In this document: piece after piece, positions 53,905 through 62,967 of the stretch | Numbering within the stretch: position 1 is the stretch's first letter | Layout of the letters: every line of letters starts with the position of its first letter | Source: CAZDKO01 sp964506075 [NCBI: uncultured bacterium] | GTDB taxonomy: Bacteria > CAZDME01 > JAYEMH01 | DNA: 64,000 bases | Direction of reading: 5' to 3' | Assembly (NCBI GenBank): GCA_964506075.1 | Contig: CAZDKO010000001.1 | Coordinates: 29,588-93,587, forward strand | Position numbers and translations under genes: made by a program | The notes under the pieces: generated by a model | Database searches by the model: none | Told to the model about the DNA's origin: nothing | The model's input: only the letters and a program-made list of their open reading frames with translations

Positions 53905-55107
53905 ATGTCAATGATCAGACAAGTTTCAGATAAATACATTATGCCGACTTATCGCCGGGAGGTTTCTTTAGTTAAAGGCAAAGGAACCGTGGTCTATGAC
54001 GATAAAGGAAAATCGTATCTTGATTTTATCTCCGGCATTTCAGTTAATAACCTTGGATACGGCAATAAAAAAATTGTTGACGCCATCAGGGCTCAGAGTA
54101 AGTTGCTTATCCATTGCTCAAATTTATATTATAATGAGCCACAGGCAAAATTAGCCGAGTGGCTGGTTAAGCATTCTTTTGGCGATCGGGTTTTTTTCGG
54201 TAATAGCGGCGCGGAAGCCATAGAAGGAGCGATCAAACTGGCCAGGAAATGTGCCAAGCAGAACGGGCCGCGAAAATTTAAGATTATCTCCATGCAGAAT
54301 TCTTTCCACGGTCGCACCTTTGGCGCTTTAAGTGCTACGGGACAGACTAAATATCAAAAGGGTTTTGAACCGATGTTAGAAGGATTTAATTACATCCCTT
54401 TTAATGATTTAAAAGCGGCAGAAGAAACGATTGACAGGGATTGCTGTGCCGTGCTTGTCGAGCCAGTCCAGGGTGAGGGCGGGGTTAATTTAGCGACGAA
54501 GGATTTCCTGGCGGGTCTCAAAAACCTTTGTCAAAAAAATAAAGCCCTTCTTATTTTTGACGAGATTCAATGCGGAATGGGAAGAACCGGGAAACTCTTT
54601 GCTTACGAACATTACGGAGTCACTCCTGATATCATGGTTTTAGCTAAAAGTCTGGGGGGGGGATTGCCTTTGGGAGCAATAGTTGCTGAAGAAAATATCA
54701 GCCGCGAATTTTCTCCTTCAACCCACGCCTCCACTTTTGGAGGCAACCCGGTCAGCTGCGCCGCCGGTTTAGCTTTTTGTAAACAACTGGAAGCGAAAGG
54801 ATTTTTAGATAAAGTAACTGAAAAAGGAGATTATTTTAAAAATAAACTGGAAAATTTGAAGAAGGATTTTAAGTATATTAAGGAAATACGCGGCCAGGGT
54901 TTAATGATCGGTATGGAGCTGAACTTAAACGGCAGATTTTTAGCGACTAAATGTCTTTATGCGGGTTTATTGATTAATTGCACCGGCGATACAGTTTTAA
55001 GATTTCTGCCTCCGCTGACGGTTAAACGGACAGAGATTGATAAGGCAATTCAAATAATGAAGACAGCCTTTAAGGAGTATTTTGAGAAGGTTGAAGGTAA
55101 ACGTTAG
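53905..55107 (+). CDS. argD: Acetylornithine aminotransferase
   Basis: Product of 400 residues. PLP-enzyme motifs: FISGISVNNLGYGNKKI, FFGNSGAEAIEGAIKLARK, FHGRTFGALSATGQ, LLIFDEIQCGMGRTGKLFAYEH and DIMVLAKSLGGGLPLGA, where the Lys binds PLP. It makes N-acetylornithine in arginine synthesis and may also serve succinyl-DAP aminotransfer in other bacteria; here DapL makes that unnecessary. AAAGGA precedes the ATG. It heads the arginine/lysine cluster. A hairpin overlaps its stop codon. Confidence 0.94.
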   Translation: MSMIRQVSDKYIMPTYRREVSLVKGKGTVVYDDKGKSYLDFISGISVNNLGYGNKKIVDAIRAQSKLLIHCSNLYYNEPQAKLAEWLVKHSFGDRVFFGNSGAEAIEGAIKLARKCAKQNGPRKFKIISMQNSFHGRTFGALSATGQTKYQKGFEPMLEGFNYIPFNDLKAAEETIDRDCCAVLVEPVQGEGGVNLATKDFLAGLKNLCQKNKALLIFDEIQCGMGRTGKLFAYEHYGVTPDIMVLAKSLGGGLPLGAIVAEENISREFSPSTHASTFGGNPVSCAAGLAFCKQLEAKGFLDKVTEKGDYFKNKLENLKKDFKYIKEIRGQGLMIGMELNLNGRFLATKCLYAGLLINCTGDTVLRFLPPLTVKRTEIDKAIQIMKTAFKEYFEKVEGKR

Positions 55108-55127
55108 AAAAGGAGACTTTTCTAACG
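55102..55127. repeat. Perfect 11-bp hairpin over the argD stop codon
   Basis: CGTTAGAAAAG at 55102-55112 pairs with CTTTTCTAACG at 55117-55127 with loop GAGA. The TAG stop of argD lies in the left arm. No T run follows, so it is more likely an mRNA-processing or stability element, or a repeat, than a terminator. Confidence 0.85.
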
Positions 55128-55146
55128 GTAAATCTTAGAGGTGAAA

Positions 55147-56082
55147 ATGTTAAAGAAAGATTTGATTTCCATTACCGAGCTTTCCCGTGAGGATATAAAA
55201 CTCATATTCGATTGGACGGTGAAGATTAAACGCAGTAAAAATGGAGGGAAGGGTTTACTGTCGGGGAAAAGTCTGGGCTTAATTTTTGAAAAACCTTCCA
55301 GCCGGACGCGTATCTCCTTTGAAGTGGCGATGTATCAGTTAGGAGGCCAGGCAATCTACCTCGGGGAGGAGCAGATTCAGTTAGGGAAACGGGAAAGTGT
55401 GGCTGATGTGGCCAGGACGGTTTCCCGTTATATTGATGGGGTGGTCTTACGGACTTTTTCTCACGAGACAATTCTTGAATTTGCCCGTTTTGCTTCCATC
55501 GCGGTTATCAACGGTCTTTCTGATTTATACCATCCCTGTCAGGTTTTAGCCGACATTTTCACTTTTAATGAACTTAAGGGAAAAATAAAAGGCAAAACGG
55601 TTGCTTTTATTGGCGATGGTAACAACGTTGCTCGTTCCTGGATCTGGGGAGCAGCTAAGACGGGGATAAACCTGGTTCTTTCTTCGCCTTTACAATATAA
55701 GATTGAAGAGACCCTGATTAAAGAAGCAGATAAAATAGCCAGAAAAAATGGCGGTAGTATTCAATTTGAAATGGAACCGCATCAAGCAGTAAAAAATGCC
55801 GATCTTATTTATACGGATGTCTGGGTGAGTATGGGACAGGAAGAAGAGAGAGAAAAACGGGAAAAAAGTTTTGCTGCCTACCAGGTGAATGATGAACTTT
55901 TGTCTTTAGCTAATCCAGACTGTCTGGTGATGCACTGTTTACCGGCGCATCGTGGGGAAGAAATAACCAATAGCGTCCTTGACGGTAAACACTCAGTCGT
56001 CTGGGATGAAGCGGAAAACCGTCTCCACGTGCAAAAAGCCATTCTTTATTTACTATTGGGAAAAAAATTAGTTAATTTTTAG
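55147..56082 (+). CDS. argF: Ornithine carbamoyltransferase
   Basis: The ATG at 55147 is preferred to the GTG at 55141, since GAGGTG serves as its ribosome binding site. Product of 311 residues. SSRTRISFEVAMYQLGGQAIYL (carbamoyl-phosphate site), LYHPCQVLADIFTF (HPCQ) and VMHCLPAHRGEEI (ornithine site) are all present, as is the DGNNVARSW region. It joins ornithine and carbamoyl phosphate to citrulline. The HCLPAHR motif separates it from aspartate carbamoyltransferase. Confidence 0.96.
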   Translation: MLKKDLISITELSREDIKLIFDWTVKIKRSKNGGKGLLSGKSLGLIFEKPSSRTRISFEVAMYQLGGQAIYLGEEQIQLGKRESVADVARTVSRYIDGVVLRTFSHETILEFARFASIAVINGLSDLYHPCQVLADIFTFNELKGKIKGKTVAFIGDGNNVARSWIWGAAKTGINLVLSSPLQYKIEETLIKEADKIARKNGGSIQFEMEPHQAVKNADLIYTDVWVSMGQEEEREKREKSFAAYQVNDELLSLANPDCLVMHCLPAHRGEEITNSVLDGKHSVVWDEAENRLHVQKAILYLLLGKKLVNF

Positions 56083-56089
56083 GAAATAG

Positions 56090-56136
56090 TATCCAGTGTT
56101 TAGCAGACGTTAATCACTAACGACTGATGAATGGAA
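56090..56136. repeat. Short heptad run between argF and the DUF1189-like gene
   Basis: AGTATCC, AGTGTTT, AGCAGAC words are followed by ACTAACG and ACTGATG, which are complements of AGT-type words. Same style as the larger spacers. Confidence 0.6.
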
Positions 56137-56146
56137 GGGGGATAAA

Positions 56147-56923
56147 ATGGCAAAAGAAAGTATGGGATTTTGGAAAAGCGTGATTAATAGTTTTAATCCG
56201 AATAGCTACGTAAAAATTACCGGACAAAAATTCGGCCGGAGCTTTTTGTATCTCTTCCTTTTAATCATCACCATCTCTCTTTTTCTTTCGGTAAGGTTAA
56301 GTTCAACTATAGTTCACTTAACGAGTGAATTCGTAGGTAAAGTTGGTGAAAAAATCCCTGAAATCAGGATTACCGAAGGGGTAGTTTCAGTTCCAATTGC
56401 CCAGCCGTATGTTTACGTGGTAGAAAACTATGCTTTTATCATCGATACTACCGGACAGGTTAGTTCTCTGGATGATTATGATTCAGGGATGCTTCTGACC
56501 AGGGATAAACTTATTTATAAAGATAAAGCCAGGATGAAAACCGAAAGTTACGATTTGTCAAAAATAAATTCACTTTATCTGACTCCGGAAACATTAAATA
56601 ATTGGCTGAGGAAGGGAAGCAAGGTATTAATTCCTATATTGTTTATTATTCTGGTAATTTATTATCTGGTGGCAAAGAACATACAGCTTTTTCTATTCAG
56701 TTTAGCCGCCCTTCTGGCTAACCAGATTAAGAACAAAAAATTGAGTTATCACGAACTTTTAAATATCGGGGTTTACGCGTTGACTCCGCCGACTCTTCTG
56801 GCGTCTGTTATGATTCTTTTTAATCTTAGGTTTCCTCTTTTTGGCTTAATCTATAGTTTGCTTTATATACTCATTATAGTCTTAGCGGTCGGAAGAATTC
56901 CACAGCAGGGAGAAGTTAAATGA
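56147..56923 (+). CDS. DUF1189-like membrane protein
   Basis: Product of 258 residues, with GGAAGGGGG before the ATG. A membrane segment at about 30-50 is followed by an extracytoplasmic domain (FVGKVGEKIPEIRITEGVVSVPIAQPYV, FIIDTTGQVSSLDD), then four more helices from about 155. The start FWKSVINSFNPNSYVKI and the later YHELLNIGVYALTPPTLLASVM are typical of DUF1189, whose role is unknown. It overlaps argG by 4 bases (ATGA), so it is translated with the arginine genes, though no function in arginine metabolism is known for the family. Confidence 0.82.
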   Translation: MAKESMGFWKSVINSFNPNSYVKITGQKFGRSFLYLFLLIITISLFLSVRLSSTIVHLTSEFVGKVGEKIPEIRITEGVVSVPIAQPYVYVVENYAFIIDTTGQVSSLDDYDSGMLLTRDKLIYKDKARMKTESYDLSKINSLYLTPETLNNWLRKGSKVLIPILFIILVIYYLVAKNIQLFLFSLAALLANQIKNKKLSYHELLNIGVYALTPPTLLASVMILFNLRFPLFGLIYSLLYILIIVLAVGRIPQQGEVK

Positions 56924-58122
56924 ATAAAAAGAAAATTGTTTTAGCCTATTCCGGCGGATTAGATACATCGGTGGCCATATCCTGGCTTAAAAAAGAACGA
57001 GGGCTGGAAGTAATTGCTCTTTTAGTTGACCTCGGTCAGCCCAAGGATCTTACCCGGGTGAAAGATAAAGCTTTAAAAATTGGGGCGAGTTCTGCTTATT
57101 TAATTGACGCCAAAGAGGAATTTTTAAAGGAATATGTTTATCCGGCGCTTAAGGCCGGGGCAGTTTATGAAGGTAAGTATTTCCTGGCTACGGCCCTGGG
57201 GCGGCCTTTAATCGCTAAAAAACTTGTTGAAGTCGCCCGTCGGGAAAAGGCGGATTTCGTTGCCCATGGCTGCACCGGCAAAGGCAACGATCAGGTTCGG
57301 TTTGAAGTGTCCATCATGGCTTTAAATCCCCGGTTAAAAGTCATCGCTCCTATCCGGGAGTGGACTTTAAAAACCCGGGAAGAATCGATGATTTATGCTA
57401 AAAAAAATAACATCCCGATTGACCAGACTAAAAAATCACCTTATAGTCTTGACGAAAATCTCTGGGGAGTAAGCATTGAATGCGGGGTGCTGGAGGACCC
57501 GACTAATGTTCCGCCGGATGATGCTTATCATTATACACAGTCTTTAAAAAAAGCGCCTGATAAAGCTCAAACGGTAGAAATAGAGTTTAAAGAGGGAATT
57601 CCGCTTAAGCTCAACAATAAAAGTTTAAGCCCGGTAGAACTGGTTTTAGAACTGAGTAAAATTGGGGGGGAGCATGGGATTGGACGGACCGATTTAGTGG
57701 AAAACCGGCTGGTCGGTATTAAATCACGTGAAATTTATGAGGCCCCGGCGGCAAAAATTCTTCATACCGCTCACCGCGCCTTAGAAGAATTAACCCTGGA
57801 CCGGGAGACATTTCATTTTAAAGAAGGCGTGGCTTTAAAGTATGCCGAACTTGTATATTACGGTTATTGGTTTTCTCCTTTAAGGGAGGCGCTCGATGCT
57901 TTTATTGATGTCTCCCAGAAAAATGTTACTGGCCAGATTCAAATGAGTCTTTATAAAGGAAACTGTGAAGTGCTAAGTCGTAAATCACCTTATAGTCTAT
58001 ACCAGAAGAATTTAGCTACTTATGAAAAGGGAGATATATTTGACCAGAGTTTAGCCGAGGGTTTTATTAAACTCTGGGGGCTGCCGCTTAAGGTTCAAGC
58101 GGAATTGAAGAAGAAAGATTGA
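56920..58122 (+). CDS. argG: Argininosuccinate synthase
   Basis: Product of 400 residues. AYSGGLDTSVAISWL is the PP-loop ATP site. EVIALLVDLGQPKDL, AHGCTGKGNDQVRFE (citrulline and aspartate binding) and IGGEHGIGRTDLVENRLVGIKSREIYEAPAA (second signature) complete the family. It condenses citrulline and aspartate with ATP. Translation is coupled to the gene before through an ATGA overlap. One oddity is the fairly short C-terminal helix, within the normal range. Confidence 0.97.
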   Translation: MNKKKIVLAYSGGLDTSVAISWLKKERGLEVIALLVDLGQPKDLTRVKDKALKIGASSAYLIDAKEEFLKEYVYPALKAGAVYEGKYFLATALGRPLIAKKLVEVARREKADFVAHGCTGKGNDQVRFEVSIMALNPRLKVIAPIREWTLKTREESMIYAKKNNIPIDQTKKSPYSLDENLWGVSIECGVLEDPTNVPPDDAYHYTQSLKKAPDKAQTVEIEFKEGIPLKLNNKSLSPVELVLELSKIGGEHGIGRTDLVENRLVGIKSREIYEAPAAKILHTAHRALEELTLDRETFHFKEGVALKYAELVYYGYWFSPLREALDAFIDVSQKNVTGQIQMSLYKGNCEVLSRKSPYSLYQKNLATYEKGDIFDQSLAEGFIKLWGLPLKVQAELKKKD

Positions 58123-58155
58123 ATTATACTATAAAACGTTCACTGCGTTCACTAG

Positions 58156-58262
58156 TGATTAGTTAAATGGTTAATTAGTTAACTGGTTGAAAGGTATGTA
58201 GTCGTTAGTGAATAGTATTTAGAAGGGTTTACTAAATACTAACGACTATTCACCAATGACTG
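58156..58262. repeat. Octad run and inverted heptad pair between argG and argH
   Basis: Five octads TGATTAGT, TAAATGGT, TAATTAGT, TAACTGGT, TGAAAGGT fill 58156-58195. Heptads GTCGTTA, GTGAATA, GTATTTA (58201-58221) are then answered by ACTAAAT, ACTAACG, ACTATTC, ACCAATG (58231-58258). AGTATTTAG and CTAAATACT form a perfect 9-bp stem. No gene. Confidence 0.85.
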
Positions 58263-58289
58263 GTCAACTTATACAACCGGGAGGACATC

Positions 58290-59663
58290 ATGAAACTTTG
58301 GGGAGGACGGTTCAGGAAAAAAACCCATCCAAAGGCAGAAGAATTTCTTTCATCCATTTCCTTCGACCAGCGGCTTTACCGTGAAGATATTGAGGGAAGT
58401 ATCGCCCACGCCAAGATGCTGGGTGCTTCTGGTATTATTACTGAAAAAGAAGCCGAATCAATGGTCAAAGGTTTAGAAGAGATAAAAGGAGAAATAGAGA
58501 AAGGACAAATCCATTTTCTTGAAGAAGAAGATATCCATATGGCCATAGAAGAATACCTGGCTAAAAAAATCGGTGAGACGGCCGGGAAGCTTCATACCGC
58601 CCGCAGCCGTAATGACCAGGTGGCGCTGGATATGCGTCTTTTTTTACGCCGGGAAATCAAGGCAATTTCTAATTTGATTGAGACGTTAGAAAGGGTTATC
58701 CTGGATAAAGCTTCGGAAAATATCAAAGTGATTATGCCCGGGTTTACCCATCTCCAGCACGCTCAGCCCGTTCTTTTTTCGCATCACCTTTTGACCTATT
58801 TTTATATGCTTAACCGCGATAAAAGCCGTCTGGATGATTGTTTAAAAAGGGTCAACGTTTTACCTCTGGGTTCGGCGGCAATAGCCGGGACTTCTTTACC
58901 CATTGACCGCGAATACGTCGCCAAGCTTTTGGATTTCCCGGAAATTTCTCCTCATTCAATTGATGCGGTAAGCGACCGGGATTTTATCGTTGAATTCGTG
59001 GCGACGAGCGCCATCATCGCCATGCATCTTTCCCGTTTCAGTGAAGAGTTGATTTTATGGGTCACGACGGAGTTCGGTTTTATTTCCATCGGTGATGATT
59101 TCTGTACCGGTAGCAGCCTTATGCCGCAGAAAAAAAATCCTGACGTGGCCGAATTGGTGCGGGCCAAAACCGGACGGGTATACGGGAATTTAATTCAGAT
59201 TCTAACTATCTTGAAAGGTCTCCCGCTGGCTTATAACCGGGACATGCAGGAGGATAAAATTTCTCTTTTTGATACGGTGGACACTATAAAAGAAATCCTT
59301 TCTGTTTTTTCCGATATGCTTAAGACAGTGGAAATAAATAAAGAAAAAATGGAGAAAGAAGCCCAACAAGGATATCTCCTGGCAACTGACTTAGCCGAAT
59401 ATCTGGTTAAAAAAGGGGTTCCTTTTCGTGAGGCGCACATATCGGTGGGGAAACTGGTAAAATATGCGGAGGAGCACGAGAAAAAATTAGAAAACCTGAC
59501 CCTGGATGAATTTAAAGCTTTTTCTTATCAGTTTGAAAAAGATGTTTACCAGATAATGAACCTGGATGTATCGGTTAACTCTAAAAAATCATCAGGAGGA
59601 ACCTCTCCGGATAATGTAGAGAAGATGATTTCCGAAGCGAGAAAACAAATAGGGAATGGTTAA
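58290..59663 (+). CDS. argH: Argininosuccinate lyase
   Basis: Product of 457 residues, normal. MKLWGGRFRKKTHPKAEEF is the standard start; GGGAGGA stands before the ATG. ARSRNDQVALDMRLFLR, TFTHLQ-type PGFTHLQHAQPVLFSHH (catalytic His) and GSSLMPQKKNPDVAELVRAKTGRVYG (the fumarase-superfamily signature with the catalytic Ser) are all present. It splits argininosuccinate to arginine and fumarate, the last step of the pathway. Confidence 0.97.
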   Translation: MKLWGGRFRKKTHPKAEEFLSSISFDQRLYREDIEGSIAHAKMLGASGIITEKEAESMVKGLEEIKGEIEKGQIHFLEEEDIHMAIEEYLAKKIGETAGKLHTARSRNDQVALDMRLFLRREIKAISNLIETLERVILDKASENIKVIMPGFTHLQHAQPVLFSHHLLTYFYMLNRDKSRLDDCLKRVNVLPLGSAAIAGTSLPIDREYVAKLLDFPEISPHSIDAVSDRDFIVEFVATSAIIAMHLSRFSEELILWVTTEFGFISIGDDFCTGSSLMPQKKNPDVAELVRAKTGRVYGNLIQILTILKGLPLAYNRDMQEDKISLFDTVDTIKEILSVFSDMLKTVEINKEKMEKEAQQGYLLATDLAEYLVKKGVPFREAHISVGKLVKYAEEHEKKLENLTLDEFKAFSYQFEKDVYQIMNLDVSVNSKKSSGGTSPDNVEKMISEARKQIGNG

Positions 59664-59683
59664 TTGGTGATTAGCAATTTAAA

Positions 59684-59735
59684 TCACGGTTTTATTAATT
59701 AACCAGTAACCAATTAACCATTTAACCAAATAAAA
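59684..59735. repeat. TTAACC-type repeat words before lysA
   Basis: From about 59696, TTAACCAG, TAACCAAT, TAACCATT, TAACCAAA follow in 7-8 nt steps, ending just before the lysA ATG. The complementary GGTTAATTGGTGATTAG words lie at 59658-59674, overlapping the argH end. Confidence 0.7.
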
Positions 59736-59737
59736 GT

Positions 59738-60979
59738 ATGGATTACTTTAATTACAAAAATGACAGGTTGTACGCCGAAGATGTAGATATAGAGATGTTG
59801 GCTAAAAAATTCGGTACGCCTCTTTATGTTTACAGTAAACGGACTATTCTGGAACATTTCCACAAACTTTCTAAAGCTCTATCGCCGATAAACCCGTTAA
59901 TCTGTTATTCCGTTAAAGCGAACGGGAATCTTAGTATAGGAAGGATTCTGGTTAAAGCGGGGGCGGGATTAGATATTGTTTCGGGGGGCGAGTTATTTAG
60001 AGCGATAAAGATGGGTTGCCCACCTGAAAAAATAGTTTACGCGGGCGTGGGAAAAACGATTGAAGAGATAAATCTTGCCCTGGATAAAAAAATTTTTATT
60101 TTTAACGTGGAATCAATCGGGGAATTAGAACTGATTAATAAATTAGCCGGGAAAAAAGGAAGAAGACCAAGGGTTGCCTTAAGAATAAAAGTCGGGGTAG
60201 CCCCGCATACCCACCGCTACCTGCAGACCGCTAAATATGAATCCAAATTTGGTCTGGAGATTTTTGAGGCTTTAGAGATATTTAAGATAAGGCGTCAATT
60301 TTCATTTTTAAATATTGAAGGAATACACATCCATCTGGGCTCTCAGATTACTGAGGTGACTCCTTACGTTAAAGCTTTAGATAAAATTTTTCCGTTTGTT
60401 AATGAGCTGAGAAATCGAGGAATAGCCCTTCAATGGTTAGACTTAGGCGGCGGGTTAGCGGCCAGCTACAGATGCGGAGAAAAACTTTCGGATGCTGAGA
60501 CTTTTGCCCGGGCGATTATACCGCCGGTAAAAAAAGCCGGGCTTAAATTGATTATTGAACCCGGACGTTTTATTATGGGTAATGCCGGAATTTTAGTGAC
60601 CACGGTCTTATTTTCTAAAACTGCCAAGACCAAAAACTTTTTAATCGTTGATGCCGGAATGAATGATTTAATCCGTCCGGCCCTCTACGAATCTTATCAT
60701 CAGATAATCCCTTTAAGAAAAAAGAAAACCAGGGGTAAAAAGTTTGATGTCGTCGGTCCTGTTTGTGAGTCAGGTGATTTTCTGGGTAAAGAAGTGTTTT
60801 TACCCGACCTTTCCAGCGGTGAAAGGCTGGCTGTTCGCAGTGCCGGTGCCTATGGGTTTAGCATGTCGTCAAACTATAATGCTCGTCCGCGGGCAGCCGA
60901 GGTTCTGGTTTCAGGTAAAAAAGCCACACTTATTAGAAAAAGAGAAACCTATCAGGACCTTATCAGGGGGGAGATTTAA
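59738..60979 (+). CDS. lysA: Diaminopimelate decarboxylase
   Basis: Product of 413 residues. It has the alanine-racemase-type barrel: FGTPLYVYSKRTILEHF, then ICYSVKANGNLSIGRIL with the PLP lysine, GAGLDIVSGGELFRA, IEGIHIHLGSQIT, and WLDLGGGLAASY. The second domain has IIEPGRFIMGNAG, VGPVCESGDFLGKE with the catalytic Cys, and SAGAYGFSMSSNYNARPRAAEVLV. It makes lysine from meso-diaminopimelate. Note that the ATG lacks a ribosome binding site. First of the lysine genes, before dapF. Confidence 0.97.
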   Translation: MDYFNYKNDRLYAEDVDIEMLAKKFGTPLYVYSKRTILEHFHKLSKALSPINPLICYSVKANGNLSIGRILVKAGAGLDIVSGGELFRAIKMGCPPEKIVYAGVGKTIEEINLALDKKIFIFNVESIGELELINKLAGKKGRRPRVALRIKVGVAPHTHRYLQTAKYESKFGLEIFEALEIFKIRRQFSFLNIEGIHIHLGSQITEVTPYVKALDKIFPFVNELRNRGIALQWLDLGGGLAASYRCGEKLSDAETFARAIIPPVKKAGLKLIIEPGRFIMGNAGILVTTVLFSKTAKTKNFLIVDAGMNDLIRPALYESYHQIIPLRKKKTRGKKFDVVGPVCESGDFLGKEVFLPDLSSGERLAVRSAGAYGFSMSSNYNARPRAAEVLVSGKKATLIRKRETYQDLIRGEI

Positions 60980-60980
60980 A

Positions 60981-61099
60981 GATAGAGTACAGAACTGAGA
61001 ATTAAGGATTAAGACGCTCACTACGTTCGCTCTAAGAATTCAGTATAATCCTTAATTCAACTGCACGAGATACGAAATACGAGATACGGACGACGTTAT
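60981..61099. repeat. Seventeen-step heptad spacer between lysA and dapF
   Basis: From the base after the lysA stop, 7-nt steps can be followed through several word families: GATAGAG/TACAGAA, TTAAGGA/TTAAGAC, a CGCTCACTACGTTCGCTC core (61015-61032), CTTAATT, and ACGAGAT/ACGAAAT/ACGAGAT/ACGGACG. No gene. Confidence 0.8.
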
Positions 61100-61122
61100 A
61101 TAAAATAATTTGAGGTATCAGC

Positions 61123-61926
61123 GTGGAAATTAATTTTACCAAAGCAGTCGGCAGTGGCAATGATTTCGTCATTATTGACAATCGCAATAAGGTTGTAGCC
61201 GGTAAAGAAAGCGAAACAGCTAAAAAAATCTGCCAGAGAAAATTTTCTGTCGGCGCCGATGGCCTTTTACTGATTGAAAATTCAAACCGGGCTGATTTCC
61301 GGATGCGTATCTTTAATCCTGACGGGAGTGAAGCAGAAATGTGTGGTAACGGTGCCCGTTGTACGGCTCTTTACGCCTGCCATAATCATATTGCTCCCGC
61401 GACGATGAACTTTGAGACATTAGCCGGAATAATATTTACCGAGGTGAAGGAAGATAGAATTAAATTAAAGATGGGACCGGTAAAAGAAATAGAACTTGAC
61501 TTAAATATAACCCTGAACGGGGAGAAGAAAAAAGTCCATTATCTTGTCGTGGGAGTTCCTCATACAGTTTTAATAGAAGATTCTGTGGAGAAAATCCCGG
61601 TAGATAAATGGGGACAATTAATACGTTTTCACCGCCAGTTTTCTCCCCGGGGGACTAATGTTGATTTTATTTCCGTTAAAGGTAAAAATAAAATAAATAT
61701 GAGAACTTACGAGCGTGGAGTGGAAAAAGAAACCCTCGCTTGCGGGACCGGAGCTGTAGCTTCGGCGATTATCGCTTACGTGGTTAAAAAGATTAATGCG
61801 CCTATCCAGGTTCTCACGCAAAGCGGAGAGATATTAACGGTTTATCTGGGTAAAAAGGAAGGGGTATTTGAATCCTATCTGGAAGGGAAGGCCGCTTTAG
61901 TTTATAAAGGTAACATTGAATTATAA
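61123..61926 (+). CDS. dapF: Diaminopimelate epimerase
   Basis: GTG start with TTGAGG upstream. Product of 267 residues. The two catalytic cysteines are in FNPDGSEAEMCGNGARC and LACGTGAVASAI, related by the twofold fold. FTKAVGSGNDFVIID is the usual start and GVPHTVLI the substrate loop. It converts LL- to meso-diaminopimelate for lysine and peptidoglycan. It is 11 bases before dapA, hence one operon. Confidence 0.97.
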   Translation: MEINFTKAVGSGNDFVIIDNRNKVVAGKESETAKKICQRKFSVGADGLLLIENSNRADFRMRIFNPDGSEAEMCGNGARCTALYACHNHIAPATMNFETLAGIIFTEVKEDRIKLKMGPVKEIELDLNITLNGEKKKVHYLVVGVPHTVLIEDSVEKIPVDKWGQLIRFHRQFSPRGTNVDFISVKGKNKINMRTYERGVEKETLACGTGAVASAIIAYVVKKINAPIQVLTQSGEILTVYLGKKEGVFESYLEGKAALVYKGNIEL

Positions 61927-61937
61927 AGGGGGGTAAT

Positions 61938-62804
61938 ATGTTTAAAGGTTCGATTGTTGCTTTAGTGACGCCATTTAAAAACGGTAAGATTGATGAGAAA
62001 AGGTTAAAAGATTTAGTTGAATTTCACATTAAAGAAGGGACTGACGCTATTCTACCCTGCGGCTGCACGGGGGAAGCCGCTACCCTTAATCATGAAGAGC
62101 AAATAGGAATGATTAAGAGGGTAGTAGAAATGGTTAATAAGAGGGTTAAAGTTATCGGAGGGACGGGGTCTAACAGCACCGAAGAAGCTTTAAAATTGAC
62201 CCGGGGAGCGAAAGAAGCGGGTGTAGACGGAGCTTTAATGATTACGCCTTATTATAATAAACCCACACCCAAGGGACTGTACGAGCACTATAGTTTAATT
62301 GCCGGAAAAGTTAATATTCCGATTATTCTTTATAATGTGCCTTCGCGGACCGGTATAAGCATTTTACCTGAAACGGTAGCCGAGCTTTCTAAAATTGACA
62401 ATATCGTCGGCATTAAAGAAGCCAGCGGCAGCCTTGACCAGGTTAGTCAGATTTTATCTCTCTGTGACATTACCGTTCTTTCCGGAGACGATTCTTTAAC
62501 TTTACCGATGATGGGGTTAGGGGCTAAAGGGGTAATTTCAGTGGCCGCTAACGTTATGCCCGGGAAAGTTAGCCAGATGGTTCATGCTTATCTGGACGGG
62601 AAGATAGAAGAGGCCAGGAAGATTCATTTCGAACTTCTTCCTCTTTTTAAAGCAATGTTTATTGAAGTTAACCCCCAGCCGGTAAAGACTTCGCTGGCTT
62701 TAATGGGAATGATTGAATTGGAATGGCGTCTGCCTCTTACCAGTATGAAAGAGGAAAACGTTCAAAAGTTAAAGAAGGTGTTAAAGGAGTATCGAGTTAT
62801 ATAA
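61938..62804 (+). CDS. dapA: 4-hydroxy-tetrahydrodipicolinate synthase
   Basis: Product of 288 residues with AAGGGGGG before the ATG. GCTGEAATLNHEEQ (active-site Thr), ITPYYNKPTPKGLYEHY (catalytic Tyr), YNVPSRTGISI (substrate-binding Arg) and VGIKEASGSLDQV (Schiff-base Lys) are all seen. It condenses pyruvate with aspartate semialdehyde, the committed step. Family members differ in feedback by lysine; this cannot be read here. Confidence 0.97.
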   Translation: MFKGSIVALVTPFKNGKIDEKRLKDLVEFHIKEGTDAILPCGCTGEAATLNHEEQIGMIKRVVEMVNKRVKVIGGTGSNSTEEALKLTRGAKEAGVDGALMITPYYNKPTPKGLYEHYSLIAGKVNIPIILYNVPSRTGISILPETVAELSKIDNIVGIKEASGSLDQVSQILSLCDITVLSGDDSLTLPMMGLGAKGVISVAANVMPGKVSQMVHAYLDGKIEEARKIHFELLPLFKAMFIEVNPQPVKTSLALMGMIELEWRLPLTSMKEENVQKLKKVLKEYRVI

Positions 62805-62867
62805 TCAGCCTTCGGCTGGAGAAACCAGAAGACAGAGAACAGGTTACGGAAAATAGAAACTGGTCAA

Positions 62868-62932
62868 CCCCGTTAGAGGTAGGTTGCCAGAGGCAACCGG
62901 CAGACGTTTATAACGTCTTATCTCTAACGGGG
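62868..62932. repeat. Cloverleaf-like nested inverted repeat between dapA and dapB
   Basis: The outer arms CCCCGTTAGAG (62868-62878) and CTCTAACGGGG (62922-62932) pair perfectly. Inside are two perfect 7-bp hairpins, GGTTGCC/GGCAACC (62882-62898) and AGACGTT/AACGTCT (62902-62918), giving a three-way junction. The CGTTAG/CTAACG core is shared with the hairpin at 55102. No T run follows. Confidence 0.85.
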
Positions 62933-62967
62933 TAAACCGGTTAACTAAAAGAGCAGGGAGTGATGAA

